A stretch of 64,000 bases of DNA from Lucinisca nassula (GCA_963580285.1 OY757011.1:165197406-165261405); one strand, 5' to 3'. Positions 20,191-30,985 are shown, counted from the first letter of the stretch. The notes: a model not told the origin generated them from the sequence alone. Translations and numbers: made by a program.

Positions 20191-21720
20191 TTCAAACGAT
20201 GCGCCCGGACAGCGCATGTGAAATATGAAAGCCCTATCACTAACTAACACATCAAAAGGTATGGCTGATGATCAAGTTTTTAACAAGTAGGTCAAGGTCA
20301 GGGTAACAAGGTAAAATATTGTACCACCGGAAAAGTCTTGTCACAAGAAAGGCACACGTGAAATATGAAAGCCCTATCACTTATGGCCAATGTTATAGTA
20401 TTTAAAAAGTTAGTCAAACTTAGTCAAGGTCACAAATTGTGGTATCACCGGAAAGGTATCGCGTCAAGGAATGCACTTGCGAAATACGAAAGCACTTCCA
20501 CTTTACAATCGAAAGTTACGGTCAATATTTAAGCTTTTAAAAAGGTCAATGTCACAAGGTCAGTAATTATGGTGCCACTGGAAAGTTCTTGTGACATGGA
20601 ATGCATATATGAAATATGAAAGCACTTTCACTAACCAACCAAGTTATGGGCAATGTAAGGGTTTTTAAAAAGTAGGTCAAACATCAAGGTCAAAGTCAGA
20701 AGGTCATAAAGTATTGTACCACTGGAAAGGAATTGTGACAAGGAATGCACACGTGAAATATGAAAGTCCTGTCACTAACCAATCAAAGGTTATGGTCAAT
20801 GTTAAGGTTTTAAAAAGTAGGTTAAAGATGTCAAAGTCAAGATCACAATGTCAAAAATTATGGTATGCTGGAAAAATCTTGTGGCAGTCAAGGTCAAAAG
20901 GTAAAAATTTAAGTACCACTGGAAAGGTCTTGTGACAACGAATGCACCTGTGCAATATGAGATCCTATCAGTTATGTGAAATATGAAAGTCCTATCATTA
21001 ATGCCCAATTTTGCCAATGTTAAAAATATTAAAAAGTAGGTCAAAGGTCAAGGTCACGAGATCAAAAATTATGGTACCACTGGGAAGATCTTGTGACAAG
21101 GAATGCACAGGTTTAATATGAAAGCCCTATCAGTTACCATTCAAAAGTCATGCCAAGTGTTAAGGTTTTTGTGGACAGACAAACAGAAGTAGGTCCATAA
21201 CAAGGTCAAGGTAACATGGTACCACTGGAAAGGTCTTGTGACATGGAATACACATGTGAAATATAAAGGCCCTATCATTTACCATTCAAACGTAATGCCC
21301 AATGCTGCCAATGTTAAAATTAAAAAAATAGGCCAAAGGTCAAAGTCAATGTCACAAGATCAAAACTTATAGTACCACTGGAAAGGTCTTGTGACAAAGG
21401 AATGCATATGTGAAAGATGAAAGCCCAGGCGCTTACCACTCATAATTGAAATGCTGCCATTATTAAAATTAAAAAAAAAAGTATGACAACGGTCAATGTC
21501 AAGGTCACGAGATAAAAAAAAATGGTACCCCTGGAAAGGTATTGCGACAAGGAATGCACATGTGAAATATCAAAACCCTATCAGTTATGCCCAATGTTAA
21601 GATTTTGCGGACAGACAAACAGACAACCAGACGGACAGACAGACCAAAAACTATATGCCCCCGAACCTTTGATTCTCGGGGCATACAATTCCCCCGAATC
21701 TTTGATTCCGGGGGCCTAAA
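20190..21720. repeat. Degenerate ~125-195-bp array rich in AAGGTCA
   Basis: About ten units containing GCACATGTGAAATATGAAAG, CCCTATCA, AAAAAGTAGGTCAAAGGTCA, ATGGTACCACTGGAAAGGTC and TTGTGACAAGGAATG. The array ends with GACAGACAAACAGACAACCA-type runs and a CCCCCGAA...TTCGGGGG hairpin. Confidence 0.8.
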
Positions 21721-21724
21721 AAAG

Positions 21725-22101
21725 TAGTCTAGGCGCATACTGTAAAAATAACATGGTCATGTTGTTTTTCACAATGTGAAAATGTATTTCTTCACATTGT
21801 GAAACTATTATTTATTCGCTGTAGATATGCAAAGTCTATGTATAAGATAGAACTAATTTCTGGCTCAACACACTTGAGCATACAATGTATCCTACTCATA
21901 AATTGTAAAATGCCAACAATATCTATGAGCAGTACAAATATCAATTTCTCATAGGTTGGTATTTTATTGATAAGCAGTACAAATTCCATGCACAATGGGC
22001 TTGAGCATGAAAAATGGTTTTACACATCGCAGCCAGGATGATTGTGAAACAACCAAATATGACGTATGTGACTGATATGCCTACCAAAAAAAGTCACAAA
22101 G
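21725..22101. other. No recognisable feature
   Basis: A short inverted repeat TTCACAATGTGAA at about 21767-21779 and 21791-21801 only. Confidence 0.35.
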
Positions 22102-22350
22102 TATTACGATAACACACCCGAACGAATTGGTGCATTTTACCCATATCCTAAATACCAATTTTTCTGATAAATAACATAGGTTGTGGGTGCTCGTTAGAAC
22201 CGCCTCATTGAGGCGGTTCTAACGAGTACCCACAACCTATGTCTTGGAGCATGAATAAGAAAAAATATGTATACCCTCGTAAACCCCAGTTTTCTCTATA
22301 TAAAGTTGGGTACAGGGGGGTCTTCATTTCACGGACTTGTTCTCGTGATG
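22102..22350 (+). mobile_element. Family P type B MITE
   Basis: TATTACGATAACACACCCG to CACGGACTTGTTCTCGTGATG minus edges; central palindrome intact. Confidence 0.8.
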
Positions 22351-22398
22351 GGGTTTTGGGAACCTCATCAGTATTAAAATTCTCTGTAGGCTTTCAGT

Positions 22399-22441
22399 CT
22401 TTTCTTCTTCTTCTTCTTCTTCTTCTTCTTCTTCTTCTTCT
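22399..22441 (+). repeat. (TTC)n microsatellite
   Basis: About 14 TTC units. Confidence 0.95.
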
Positions 22442-22744
22442 AGTTTCTGTTCTAGTTCTACAAGCGTTTAAACATAACTCGGAATGTTTATGTTTATGAT
22501 CAAATACATGTATTTCCATTAGCGATTTCACATTAACTTCTCATATTGTGATCTCATATATCAGATCCTTCTCAATTTATACATTTTGATAAATGTCCTA
22601 TGGACCTGTTCTTAGGCAATGTATCATATTTTTAATTCATTGTATCAAAATAAAATTTAATGATTAATGTTTCGGATTATAGTTATTGACAAAACATTAG
22701 CTTTGCCGTGACAGGTGTCAACATGAAAATATAAGGTATGATTA

Positions 22745-22962
22745 TTAATCATTTTGTACCAGAAATCCCAAAACGGGTACTCTGGCAAACATGCAAACAG
22801 TGCAGGCGCAGATCAGACGCCGCCAGGGCCTCCACTGTTTGCTAAAAGATCTGTCATTTTCCAAATAAGTTTTGATGAAAACACAACCTCTTACCCCTAA
22901 ATTTTGAAATGGACTCCTCTTATATATAAGGAGGAAGATTCCATTTGGTACAAAAGGGTTAA
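22745..22962 (-). mobile_element. piggyBac-like MITE with TTAA ends (family T)
   Basis: TTAA at both ends with inverted termini TTAATCATTTTGTACCA and TACAAAAGGGTTAA. Inside is a GCAAACAGTGCAGG...CCTCCACTGTTTGC hairpin around GATCAGACG. TTAA plus a CCC start fits the piggyBac superfamily, by inference. It ends 1 bp before the next MITE. Confidence 0.65.
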
Positions 22963-22963
22963 T

Positions 22964-23311
22964 CATACTCGTATGACACAAAGCATTCTTTTTTCATAAC
23001 CAAAAACGATCACTTTTCCGATGAAAAATATTATTCTGAGTGATACTCAAAACGTAGGTTGTAGGGGCACGTTAGAACCGCCTCAATGAGTACCCACAAC
23101 CTATATCCCAGCCAGCAAAGAAGACCGGGCCAACGTCGGGCCGATAGCGGTACGACGTTACCGCTATCGGCCCGACGTTGGCCCGTGGTTTGTGCTGGCA
23201 GGGATATTGGAGCAGAAATAAGAATAATAATGTTTACCCCTTAAAACCCTATTTTTGTCTATAAAATAGCGTTTACTTGGGTGTTCACTGCTCGGACTCG
23301 TTCACATGATG
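22964..23311 (+). mobile_element. Family P type B MITE carrying a nested hairpin element
   Basis: The GAACCGCCTCAATGAGTACC centre has lost one palindrome arm, and a 97-bp element is inserted downstream at 23107-23203. Confidence 0.75.
23107..23203. mobile_element. 97-bp hairpin MITE with ATAT target duplication
   Basis: CCCAGCCAGCA...TGCTGGCAGGG ends enclose CGGGCCAACGTCGGGCCGAT and its inverse. ATAT flanks at 23103-23106 and 23204-23207. Nearly the whole element folds on itself. Confidence 0.8.
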
Positions 23312-23369
23312 CAGAGGTACGGATCAGCCTGTGTATCATTCGCAGTCTGGATCGCTGCAAGGATCATAT

Positions 23370-23578
23370 GAGCCCCGCCAAGCGAATTTGTGTCTTCGAG
23401 CATTCCGTCATGACAAATTTAACTGCGCATGCCCAGCCATTCAGAGGGGCCAGGGATATGGCTTTCTGTCTGAAGGTCCCTCTTGATTCACTGCTTGTAT
23501 GAGCGAGCAGCGAAGGTTCTGGCCAGAACCTTCGCTGCTCGCATAGACGATAAGTACCAAAATCGCTTGACGGGGCCC
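23370..23578 (-). mobile_element. Family G MITE, shortened
   Basis: Same ends as 10666-10900; ATAT duplicated at 23366-23369 and 23579-23582. The internal hairpin has lost its tip, about 26 bp. Confidence 0.85.
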
Positions 23579-23679
23579 ATATAGTAGTGAATACCCGTTT
23601 TTCTTAAAATGTCGAGCTGAGCAGGCCGCGCGCTTTGTGACGCGTCTCATAGTAAGCTTTATGCTAGTATGACTCATTC

Positions 23680-23908
23680 TTAACCCTTTTGTACCAAATG
23701 GAATCTTCCTCCTTATATATAGCAGGAGTCCATTTCAAAATTATGGGATGACAGGTTGTGTTTTGCTTCAAAATTTATTTGGAAAATGGCTCAACATTTG
23801 GCAAACAGTGGAGGCCCTGATCAGACCCCGCTTTCTGCGGCGTCTGATCGGTGCCTGCACTGTTTGCCAGGGTACCCGTTTGGGGGTTTCTGAAACTAAA
23901 CGGGTTAA
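23680..23908 (+). mobile_element. Family T piggyBac-like MITE
   Basis: TTAACCCTTTTGTACCAAAT at the left, GGGTTAA at the right; hairpin GGCAAACAGTGGAGGCCCTG around GATCAGAC. It is the opposite orientation of 22745-22962, about 700 bp away. Confidence 0.7.
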
Positions 23909-23974
23909 AGTTCACATCAGCGTACCAGTCCATTTCTAGTATATAGTGTGTCTTTACACCCACCTAAAGTGTGG

Positions 23975-24050
23975 TTTGAGCCTCCCTCGGGCCACATGTG
24001 AGACGCCAAGTTCTGCACGGAAGGTCAGGTGGTTTTCTCCATGTACTCCG
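23975..24050 (+). repeat. tRNA-derived SINE fragment
   Basis: CCTCGGGCCACATGTGAGAC, GCCAAGTTCTGCACGGAAGG and TGTACTCCGG match the SINE at 49197-49437; the tRNA head is missing. Confidence 0.65.
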
Positions 24051-24080
24051 GTAAAACTATATAGGCGTGTTTTCGTGATG
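24051..24080 (+). repeat. Family P end fragment
   Basis: TATATAGGCGTGTTTTCGTG end only. Confidence 0.6.
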
Positions 24081-25170
24081 TCACTGTAATTGTCAGTGAC
24101 TCAAGTTGGAAACATCTTGAGCGCTTTCCTTTTAGGCCGTATTACTTCATTCCTGATAACTGATACATTTCTCTCAGACATCGTAAAAACAATATCCGCT
24201 AAGTCTTGCCTCTTAAATTCATTGTGACAAAGCCGTGCTAACAATGATAAATAGTTAGTCCATTGATGAATACATTCGGAAAACTTAATTGACAGTTTTG
24301 CCTTTCAATAAAATTGTAATGCCATTTCCCGTCCGCTCCAAGGGAAATTTCTGATATTGATGACTTTCCACTGTCTATATCCACACGAAAGACGACCATT
24401 ATTAATGCCAGACTAAAACAATTCTTTCCAGATTGTGTATGGTGTCTTGTAGCAGTCAGAGAGGATGCAACGGGTATGAGTATGGCGAAGAGGCGCGTTA
24501 ACATCGGCGATGGATGCACAGCAGATCTGGGTCTTCGCTGGTTGGCCATGTTTCCTGTACAGTCCAGGCATCTAAGGGATAACCATTATGTTTTTGCTTT
24601 AAGACAGGTGCTTGCTTATTACAGGCAAATTATAATGCATTTGCCTTTTGGGGGAACCAAGTGCATGTTTGCTTTAGACAGGTTGCTTGCTTAATAGAGG
24701 TGGCCACTACGACCGGTTTTGCTGTACACATGGTCATTTTCAATGCCGTCGAATAAAGAAAACAGGGGAATATTCTTTCCAGTAACATTAAGCTAAATTG
24801 ATTTTTATTGACAGCTTGTATACATCAAAAAGCTGGGAGGTAAACTGATATGACAATTCGAGGAAAATGAACGATGTACATTCAGCTTAACTATGGCTTA
24901 AAGTAATAGACACATGGCGTGGATTTATTGACGGACAGGTCTTTGGGCTAATCAAAATGGATGTTAGTCTTCTTACACTAAAGGCAAGCTGAAGGGTCCA
25001 AAAAAAGCTCATACATAGGCACTAAAAGCGAATTTGAGCATGAAGTTGGCAGTGGAACTAAAACAGAAAGGTTGTAGGTTGTAGTAGTGGTGAAATGTAA
25101 AACTTCTGGTGCTTGACCCCTATCAGCCGAACGTCCCAAAAATTGGACATTGGTCTACATGATTGTGTTG
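24081..25170. other. No recognisable feature
   Basis: About 1.1 kb of unique-looking sequence; short open frames (for example minus 24238-24549) have no recognisable domain. Confidence 0.4.
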
Positions 25171-25361
25171 TTAACCCATTGTATGCAGGGGTGCCTTGGC
25201 AAACCGTGCAGGCCAAGATCAGACGCCTGCACTGTTTGCTAACAGAATTTTCCATCAAAAATATAATAAAAACGGAAAAATAAGCCTGACACCCCTTATA
25301 TGACAAATGGACGTGTCCAGCATATAGCAATGGAAGAGTTCACTAGTATACAATGGGTTAA
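25171..25361. mobile_element. TTAA-type MITE, second subfamily
   Basis: TTAACCCATTGTATGCAGG and CTAGTATACAATGGGTTAA ends; GATCAGACGCC hairpin near the left end. Related to the relic at 2560-2765. Confidence 0.65.
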
Positions 25362-25418
25362 CGACACATCACGTCAACCTTTGTATGTCATTTTGTATCG
25401 TCTTCAAAGGGTTAGAAC

Positions 25419-25422
<4 letters not shown>

Positions 25423-25471
<49 letters not shown>
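25423..25471 (+). repeat. (AAT)n microsatellite
   Basis: About 16 AAT units. Confidence 0.95.
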
Positions 25472-25472
<1 letters not shown>

Positions 25473-25842
25473 AATAGAACTTCAATGGCTCGAACTCCGA
25501 TGGCTCGGTTACGATCGAGGAGTCGAACCCGTTTTTGAGTCCGCAGGAAATTCCTCCAAATACGATATAGGTGTAATTTAGGAAGATTTTCTTCATTTAT
25601 CTTGCAGATGTATACTGTGTGTACTCATTAGAATCGCCTCTATGACTCATTAGAATCGCCTCTATGAGGCAATTCTAATGAGTACACACAGAATATATTT
25701 ATAATACAGAACATCGAAAAGATATCCATTATGCCTCCTGGTATAGCACTAACATTAACCCTCTGTGGCTCGAACAACCGCAGTCTCGAACAAATTTCCA
25801 TGGTCCCAAAGGGGTTCGAGCCTTCGAAGTTTGACTGTAATC
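25472..25842. mobile_element. pogo/Tigger-like MITE
   Basis: Inverted ends ACAATAGAACTTCAATGGCT and the inverse of ACAGTCAAACTTCGAAGGCT, each followed by CGAAC, with TA at the edges. CAGTNAAACTTCGA-type ends fit the pogo group, by inference. The centre carries a GAATCGCCTC palindrome. Confidence 0.6.
25598..25700. repeat. Variant GAATCGCCTC palindrome
   Basis: ACTCATTAGAATCGCCTC is duplicated on the left arm, then GAGGCAATTCTAATGAGT. Related to the family P centre but with G to A and C to T changes mirrored in the other arm. Confidence 0.7.
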
Positions 25843-25844
25843 GC

Positions 25845-26052
25845 CTTTACTTATAGAGGGTAACACATTTAGTAGACTAGTAGTAATCTTCCATGTGGCC
25901 CTCCTTTCTTCCTCTTCCTGGGTAGAAACCAGTACTAAGCAATGTTGATTAAGTCTCTTGTTCAAGGAAACTACACTTGGCGCCTGCTGGAATTGAACCG
26001 GCTACTTCTCGATCTCAAATCGGATGCTTTATCACTGCACCACAGCGCTGTA
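25845..26052 (-). repeat. tRNA-derived SINE with (TTA)n-type tail
   Basis: Inverse of 26692-26947: CTATTTATAG-like tail side, GTGGCCCTC, GAACCAGTACTAAGCAATG and a tRNA-like head with ATTGAACCGGCTAC (B box) and CACTGCACCACAGCGC (A box). Confidence 0.7.
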
Positions 26053-26216
26053 AGGAGATGGGGACAGAGCAGAAAGAGGAAAATGAATGGAAGTGTAGAA
26101 ACAGAAGAAATAACATCTAACCGTACTTGCTGCAAGGACAGCAGGCAATGCCCAACATAAGCAAATATGAGTTTGGCGCGCCTATGATGCAATATACACG
26201 ATACCTTCACCTTCCT

Positions 26217-26252
26217 CCCCCCCCCCCCCCCCACACACACACACATACACAC
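26217..26252. repeat. Poly-C and (CA)n run
   Basis: About 16 C followed by ACACACACACACAT. Confidence 0.9.
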
Positions 26253-26289
26253 CTCTGATTAGAATTTAAACTGTTAGCTCAAGTTTAAG

Positions 26290-26425
26290 TACACTTTGAA
26301 CAGTCCAAACTTGGTATCCCACTGGAGCACAATGGAAAGAAAATGTAACTAAAACCTTCTAATATGCTTTAAAAGCACAATTTGTCTTACGTTTAGGTGG
26401 TCTTAATAGCGGAATTTCACTTTAT
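26290..26425. repeat. Family U MITE remnant
   Basis: TTTGAACAGTCCAAACTTGG at the left and TTTAGGTGGTCTTAATAGCG...TTTCACT at the right end. Confidence 0.55.
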
Positions 26426-26691
26426 GGGTTAGTTCATAACAAACATCAGTAACTAGTCCATGCATATATGTACGAAACACATTCATCAAAAATTATTTCT
26501 GTCAGACTTATAAATAGGGATCAATCCAAGCTTAAAAGGAGCGACTGTGTATGTCCCTTTTTAGAGGGAGTCCAATATATGGGTTTTGTGGGTCATTTTG
26601 TGTCGTCTCCCAGAGGAAAAGAGAATAGAGATAGAAGAGATAGTAGAGGAGATGAAGTGAGGGGCAGTGGCGAAAGAGGAAGAGGCAAATG

Positions 26692-26895
26692 AATGGAGCG
26701 CTGTGGTGCAGTAGTAAAGTATCGGACTCGGGATCGAGAGGTACCGGGTTCGAACCCCACGAGCGGCAAGTATTGTTTCCTTGAGCAAGAGACCTTATCC
26801 ACATTGCTTAGTACTGGTTCCTGTCCAGGAAAAGAGGGCCACATGGAAGATTAGTACTAGTATACTAAATGTGTTAACTTCTATAAATAAGGTCG

Positions 26896-26945
<50 letters not shown>

Positions 26946-26947
26946 TG
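26692..26947 (+). repeat. tRNA-derived SINE with (ATT)n tail
   Basis: A box TGGTGCAGTAG (26704-26714) and B box GGTTCGAACCCC (26747-26758) spaced as in a tRNA, a unique body (CTTGAGCAAGAGACCTTATC, GGGCCACATGGAAGATTAG) and an (ATT)n tail of about 16 units. Confidence 0.8.
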
Positions 26948-27024
26948 GAAGTATAAAAACAGAAGAATTTGCTGTATTCTTTGCTGCGAAAGGATCAAAC
27001 TATTCAGAACATATTTAGACAGCA

Positions 27025-27740
27025 TAATAACTTAGACTGCATGCATGGTAGTTAACCCAATCACGGTTGGCAACTTTGCTTCCCTCTTTAATTGCACGCC
27101 GGTGGGTCAGGCCTCAGATTCTATGACGGCTCCAACGTAAAGGCTTATTGAGAATTAGAGAGATCTAATTCAAGGTAATGTTGGTTGGTGCCTGATGCTC
27201 TGTCTCTGGTCGGACCCATCGGAGTCTAACTGTTGGTTTTCTTTTGCTCCAGCATTTCAGTGGTTTCTTGCTGTGTAGTCCCCACCGTTGTCTCACCTCT
27301 GTGGTTCTTTGATTTTTTGTGTTCACGGAGATGTTGCACTGATGAGTTAGGAGGCCTTCATGCGGACTGAACAAATTATTTGTCTAAATCGCGACGGAAG
27401 TAAGGGCGAGGATAGTGGCCACGTAAAATCGATTTAAGCCCCCCCCCCCCCCCCCCCCCCCCGGTGGAAACCTTTCCACTGACCATTCCAAGGCGGTTCT
27501 TCTGTGGCGGTTTATTTATGGTGTTGTTTTTTACTTACTGTGTGTATCACTTGTGTCTTTTTATTTTGGATGGTCATATGGCCATTTTGTGGGAAAGTAA
27601 CTGTCCTTATGGCCTTCCTTTGTTTAGGTTTCCATTATGGTCTGGTCGCTTAATGTTTGTGTTTCTTTCCCTTTGGTGTCTTTGATGGGTGGAGTAAGTT
27701 AATTGTATCGGTTCCTGACCTTTGTTTTACTTCTACTTTC
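27025..27740 (+). repeat. R0.7 interspersed repeat, best copy
   Basis: Full-length match to 8460-9240. The internal poly-C run is 24 C here (27439-27462) against 10 in the other copy. Confidence 0.7.
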
Positions 27741-27758
27741 CATTCAACCTACCAAATA

Positions 27759-29000
27759 CGAGGGCTGATTGATATGGTGTGAGCCTCGTATTAGAGGAGG
27801 TACGCAGGGATGTTCTTTTTAAGTCCCACTTTTCTCTGATTATATAGGGCCGTGTACCCAAGGACTGGTCTCATTTGGTCAGTTTATATCGACGCGGTAG
27901 AACTGTAAAGTAAACAAGACAAGCAGCTTTTGCAAAATCGGTGAAAGAGCAGTGATACAATATTTGCATAAACATAGTTTAACACTTATGGATATCCATA
28001 ACGATATGGTAGCAACATTAGGGAAAGATGCCCCTTCATATGCTACAGTCAAAGGGTGGTTGGTGGAATTTAAGCGCGGCAGACCCCCGTCCTTGATGAT
28101 GACCCCCGTCCTGGAAGGTCTGTTAATGTTGCAACCCCAGAAATGGTCAATAAAGTCCATAATATTGTTATGACGGACAGATGAGTCACAGAAAGATATA
28201 TGGCCAGTAGAGTTTGCATTTCACAGGAAAGAGTACATTCCATTCTGACAGAGGATATGCAATGAGAAAGCTTTCGGCCCGATGGGTAGGTACCAAGACT
28301 TCTGACAGTTGATCATTATCGCTCACATTATGGCGAGTTAATCTTAACCTTTTTGAGGGAGATCCTGCCAACTTTTTTCAGAGATTTGTCACTATGGATG
28401 AAACATGGGTCCCTCATTTAACCCAATAGGCCAAACAGCAATCGAAACAACGGAAGCACCCTGGCTCACCCCCGCCAAAGAAGGCAAAGACTGTTCCATC
28501 GGCTGGGAAGGTTATGGCCTCGGTGTACTTGGATGCAGAGGGTATTCTGCTGATAGATTATCTACAAAACGGTCAAAGAATCAATGGCACATACTATGCT
28601 TCACTTCAGACGCAGTTACGGGGAAATATTAAACATAGGCGCCGCGGAAAGCTCACTCAAGGTGTGTTGTTCCATTAGGACAATGCTCCTGTTCACAAGT
28701 ATGTCATTGCTATGGCTGCCATTTACGATTATGGCTCCATCAGACTTTCATCTATTTCCAAAACTGAAAACGGCTATTTCAGGCACCAACTTTCAGTCCG
28801 ATGATGACGTCATATATGCCATGGATGACTTTCTAAACGGCCAAGAAAAGGAGTTCTATAAAAGTGACATTGAGGCCCTAAAACACTGCGGGCAAAAGTG
28901 TATAGATACTGAATGGGATTATGTTGAAAAATAATACATTATGTCCGAGAAAAAATTACATCCTTTAATATGAGACTCACAACATATCAATCAGCCCTCG
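27759..29000 (+). mobile_element. mariner transposon, 1,242 bp, intact TIRs
   Basis: Left TIR CGAGGGCTGATTGATATGGT and right inverse ACATATCAATCAGCCCTCG, ~30 bp each, flanked by TA at 27757-27758 and 29001-29002. Length and duplication fit mariner. Confidence 0.9.
27930..28934 (+). pseudogene. Inactivated mariner transposase
   Basis: The N-terminal DNA-binding part is readable (YLHKHSLTLMDIHNDM, APSYATVKGWLVEFKRG). The first catalytic Asp is in VTMDETW (near 28395). The second sits in DNAPVH, but the preceding codon is TAG (28676-28678). The C-terminus FHLFPKLKTAIS to WDYVEK ends at TAA 28934. A deletion near 28727 removes the segment between the second Asp and APSDF, including the third Asp of the D,D34D triad. 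Several frameshifts lie between 28080 and 28600. The encoded enzyme would cut and paste between TA sites; this copy cannot. Confidence 0.85.
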
Positions 29001-29013
29001 TATCGAAGGTACA

Positions 29014-29241
29014 CATTACGTTAACACCATACTCTACAAAATGGCTACTATTCTTATGAAAACAAGGGATATTTTTCTTATGTTTACTGCAAACAAAGGT
29101 TGTGGGTGCTCGTTAGAACCGCCTAATTAAGGCGAAATAAGCAGAAATTAGATCAATAATGTATATCCTCGCAAACTCCAGTTTTCTGTATATAAAGTGG
29201 GGTTTAAAGGGGTATTCATTTCACGGGCTTGTTCACTGATA
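29014..29241 (+). mobile_element. Family P type B MITE, partly deleted
   Basis: CATTACGTTAACACCATACT start; central palindrome cut to GAACCGCCTAATTAAGGCG. It starts 12 bp after the mariner. Confidence 0.65.
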
Positions 29242-29254
29242 AGATCCTAGTTCT

Positions 29255-29372
29255 TTCATCCCATGTAAATAGATACAGGTCCCTACGCGAACAATGTGGA
29301 TCCCAATGAGACGGCTCATAACGACTCTGAGCACATTATGAGTCGTCTCATCTGATCTGCACTGTTTGTCAG
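29255..29372. repeat. Palindrome with GATCTG arms
   Basis: CGAACAATGTGGATCCCAAT, GAGACGGCTCATAA and inverse, then CATCTGATCTGCACTGTTTG: same hairpin module as the family T centres. Confidence 0.5.
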
Positions 29373-29385
29373 GATTATTTTGATT

Positions 29386-29665
29386 CATCACGAAAATACG
29401 CCTATATAATTTTGACCCCCTCTAACCCCACTTTTATATTGTAAAACGGGGGTTTGCAGGGGTAAACCTTATTTTTCTTATTCTGCTCTGAGATATGGAT
29501 TGTTGGTACTCGTTAGAACCGCCTCAATGAGGCGGTTCTAACGAGTACCCACAATCTATATTTTGAGCAAAAATAAGAAAAAATATCACAATTTTTCATC
29601 TGAAAATTTTCATTTTTTCGGCGATAAATGTGTCAATGTATTTGTATAGGCGTGTTTTCGTAATG
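29386..29665 (+). mobile_element. Family P type A MITE
   Basis: CATCACGAAAATACGCCTAT to ATAGGCGTGTTTTCGTAATG; near-consensus copy. Confidence 0.85.
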
Positions 29666-29669
29666 TGGT

Positions 29670-30095
29670 TGATTATTATATTTGATAATTTGGAGTAAAA
29701 TCCAAATTAACGACAATGGCCATGTTCAAGAGTCTCTTTCTATTTCAGAATGTCGTGGGTGTAAGGGTAAATTAGTTCCTATATACCTTTGCGTGTTATT
29801 TCCAGCCCTTTAAAAATCCTAGCCCCATCATTCAAGCTAATGCAAGTAATAAAATAAAATAAATGAAGCTGCGATGAGGGACTAATCGTTTACGATAGGC
29901 AATTTGCTATCCAGCAATTTTATTTAGACCTAATCGAAAAACTGTCAGTATGAATTGCATGAGAATTTCTCGTGCGCGGAAAACAAAGAATCCGGACGTC
30001 AACCAAGTAAAATGGTAACAATCAACAAGTTGAACCCGTATAACTTAACCCATATATTACAATGGGGTGTTCCACCTAAAGTTTGGAATAGTACA
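29670..30095. other. No recognisable feature
   Basis: Unique-looking; a TTAACCCATATATTACAAT segment near 30047 may be a family T end. Confidence 0.35.
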
Positions 30096-30229
30096 TTTCT
30101 ATATATAGGAATGCCAGGTTAATTTTGTTTGTGGTGACTGTGAGTTTTGCAAAACAGAAAGTAAGCAGCGTTCTGAAGCGCCTAACGAAACAAAACAGTT
30201 TGAACTACTATTTAATTTTTCATCTATGA

Positions 30230-30493
30230 TCATGAAACAGTAGCTCCTCCAAGATAAAGCAAAAGGCAGTAAATTGGTCTCCAAAACGTCCTTGATGAAT
30301 AAGGTGTCATTACAACCCTCCCAGTAGTTTCACAGGAGTTATGACAACACGTCTTTCCATTGGAGTAACTCTCTGCGCTTGGTCTGTCTTGGCTGTCAGC
30401 TGGCTTTTCAAGCTCCTCTTTCTTAACTTTTCCTTCTGTTTCCTGATTCATCATGTCAGATGTATCTGAAAAATTTAATGTGTTTTGAGACAC
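30230..30493 (-). CDS. Possible terminal exon of an unknown gene
   Basis: Reading leftwards, a TTTTTCAG acceptor-like site near 30472 precedes an open frame with DTSDMMNQETEG, KVKKEELEKPADSQDRPSAE and a hydrophobic end FWRPIYCLLLYLGGATVS before the stop. Composition is protein-like (acidic/basic charged tract, then a possible tail anchor), it is not repeated in this window, and ATTAAA follows about 25 bases after the stop. No domain recognised; it may equally be chance. Confidence 0.25.
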   Translation of the reverse strand: MSQNTLNFSDTSDMMNQETEGKVKKEELEKPADSQDRPSAESYSNGKTCCHNSCETTGRVVMTPYSSRTFWRPIYCLLLYLGGATVS

Positions 30494-30599
30494 TACTTGT
30501 CATACTAAATACTGACAAACCGAGTCTCAAAGCATATACTGTGAAACTTTAATAGTTCGAACACCTTTGCAACCTTGAAAACTTGTTGGAGACAGGGGG

Positions 30600-30875
30600 T
30601 AGTTCGAGCCATAGTCTAGGTCCTAGACCTTGATGCCATATTGACCGATGACCTATGACCAATCTTCCACTCTCTCTCTCTCTCTCTGCGTGCGTGCGTG
30701 CGTGCGTGTGTGTGTGTGTGTGTGTGTTGAAATATGGAACCTTGTAAGACTTTAATCTTGTCCCAGACATCTTCCCAAGACAAACACGTTGCCATCAGAG
30801 AGGGAAAATGATGTGAAAAAATTAATGTAGAAAACTTTAAAATATGAAATCCCGACTAGTAGCTAGTCTATTCGA
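30600..30875. repeat. Interspersed repeat with CTAGACC/CTAGTAGCTAGT ends
   Basis: GTCCTAGACCTTGATGCCAT, GACTTTAATCTTGTCCCAGA, ATCAGAGAGGGAAAA and CCCGACTAGTAGCTAGTCT match 50060-50282. It contains a (TC)n, (TGCG)n, (TG)n run at 30668-30727. Confidence 0.65.
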
Positions 30876-30904
30876 GCCACTAAGAGCATGTCGGAAGACA
30901 TAAT

Positions 30905-30985
30905 GCTTATATACAACAAAGGTAAACTTAGTGTACCCATCAGAATCGCATAATTGAGGCGATTCTAATGAGCACATACAACGAA
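30905..30985. repeat. Variant GAATCGC palindrome
   Basis: ATCAGAATCGCATAATTGAG and GCGATTCTAATGAGCACA; closest to the centre of the element at 25472-25842. Confidence 0.55.
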
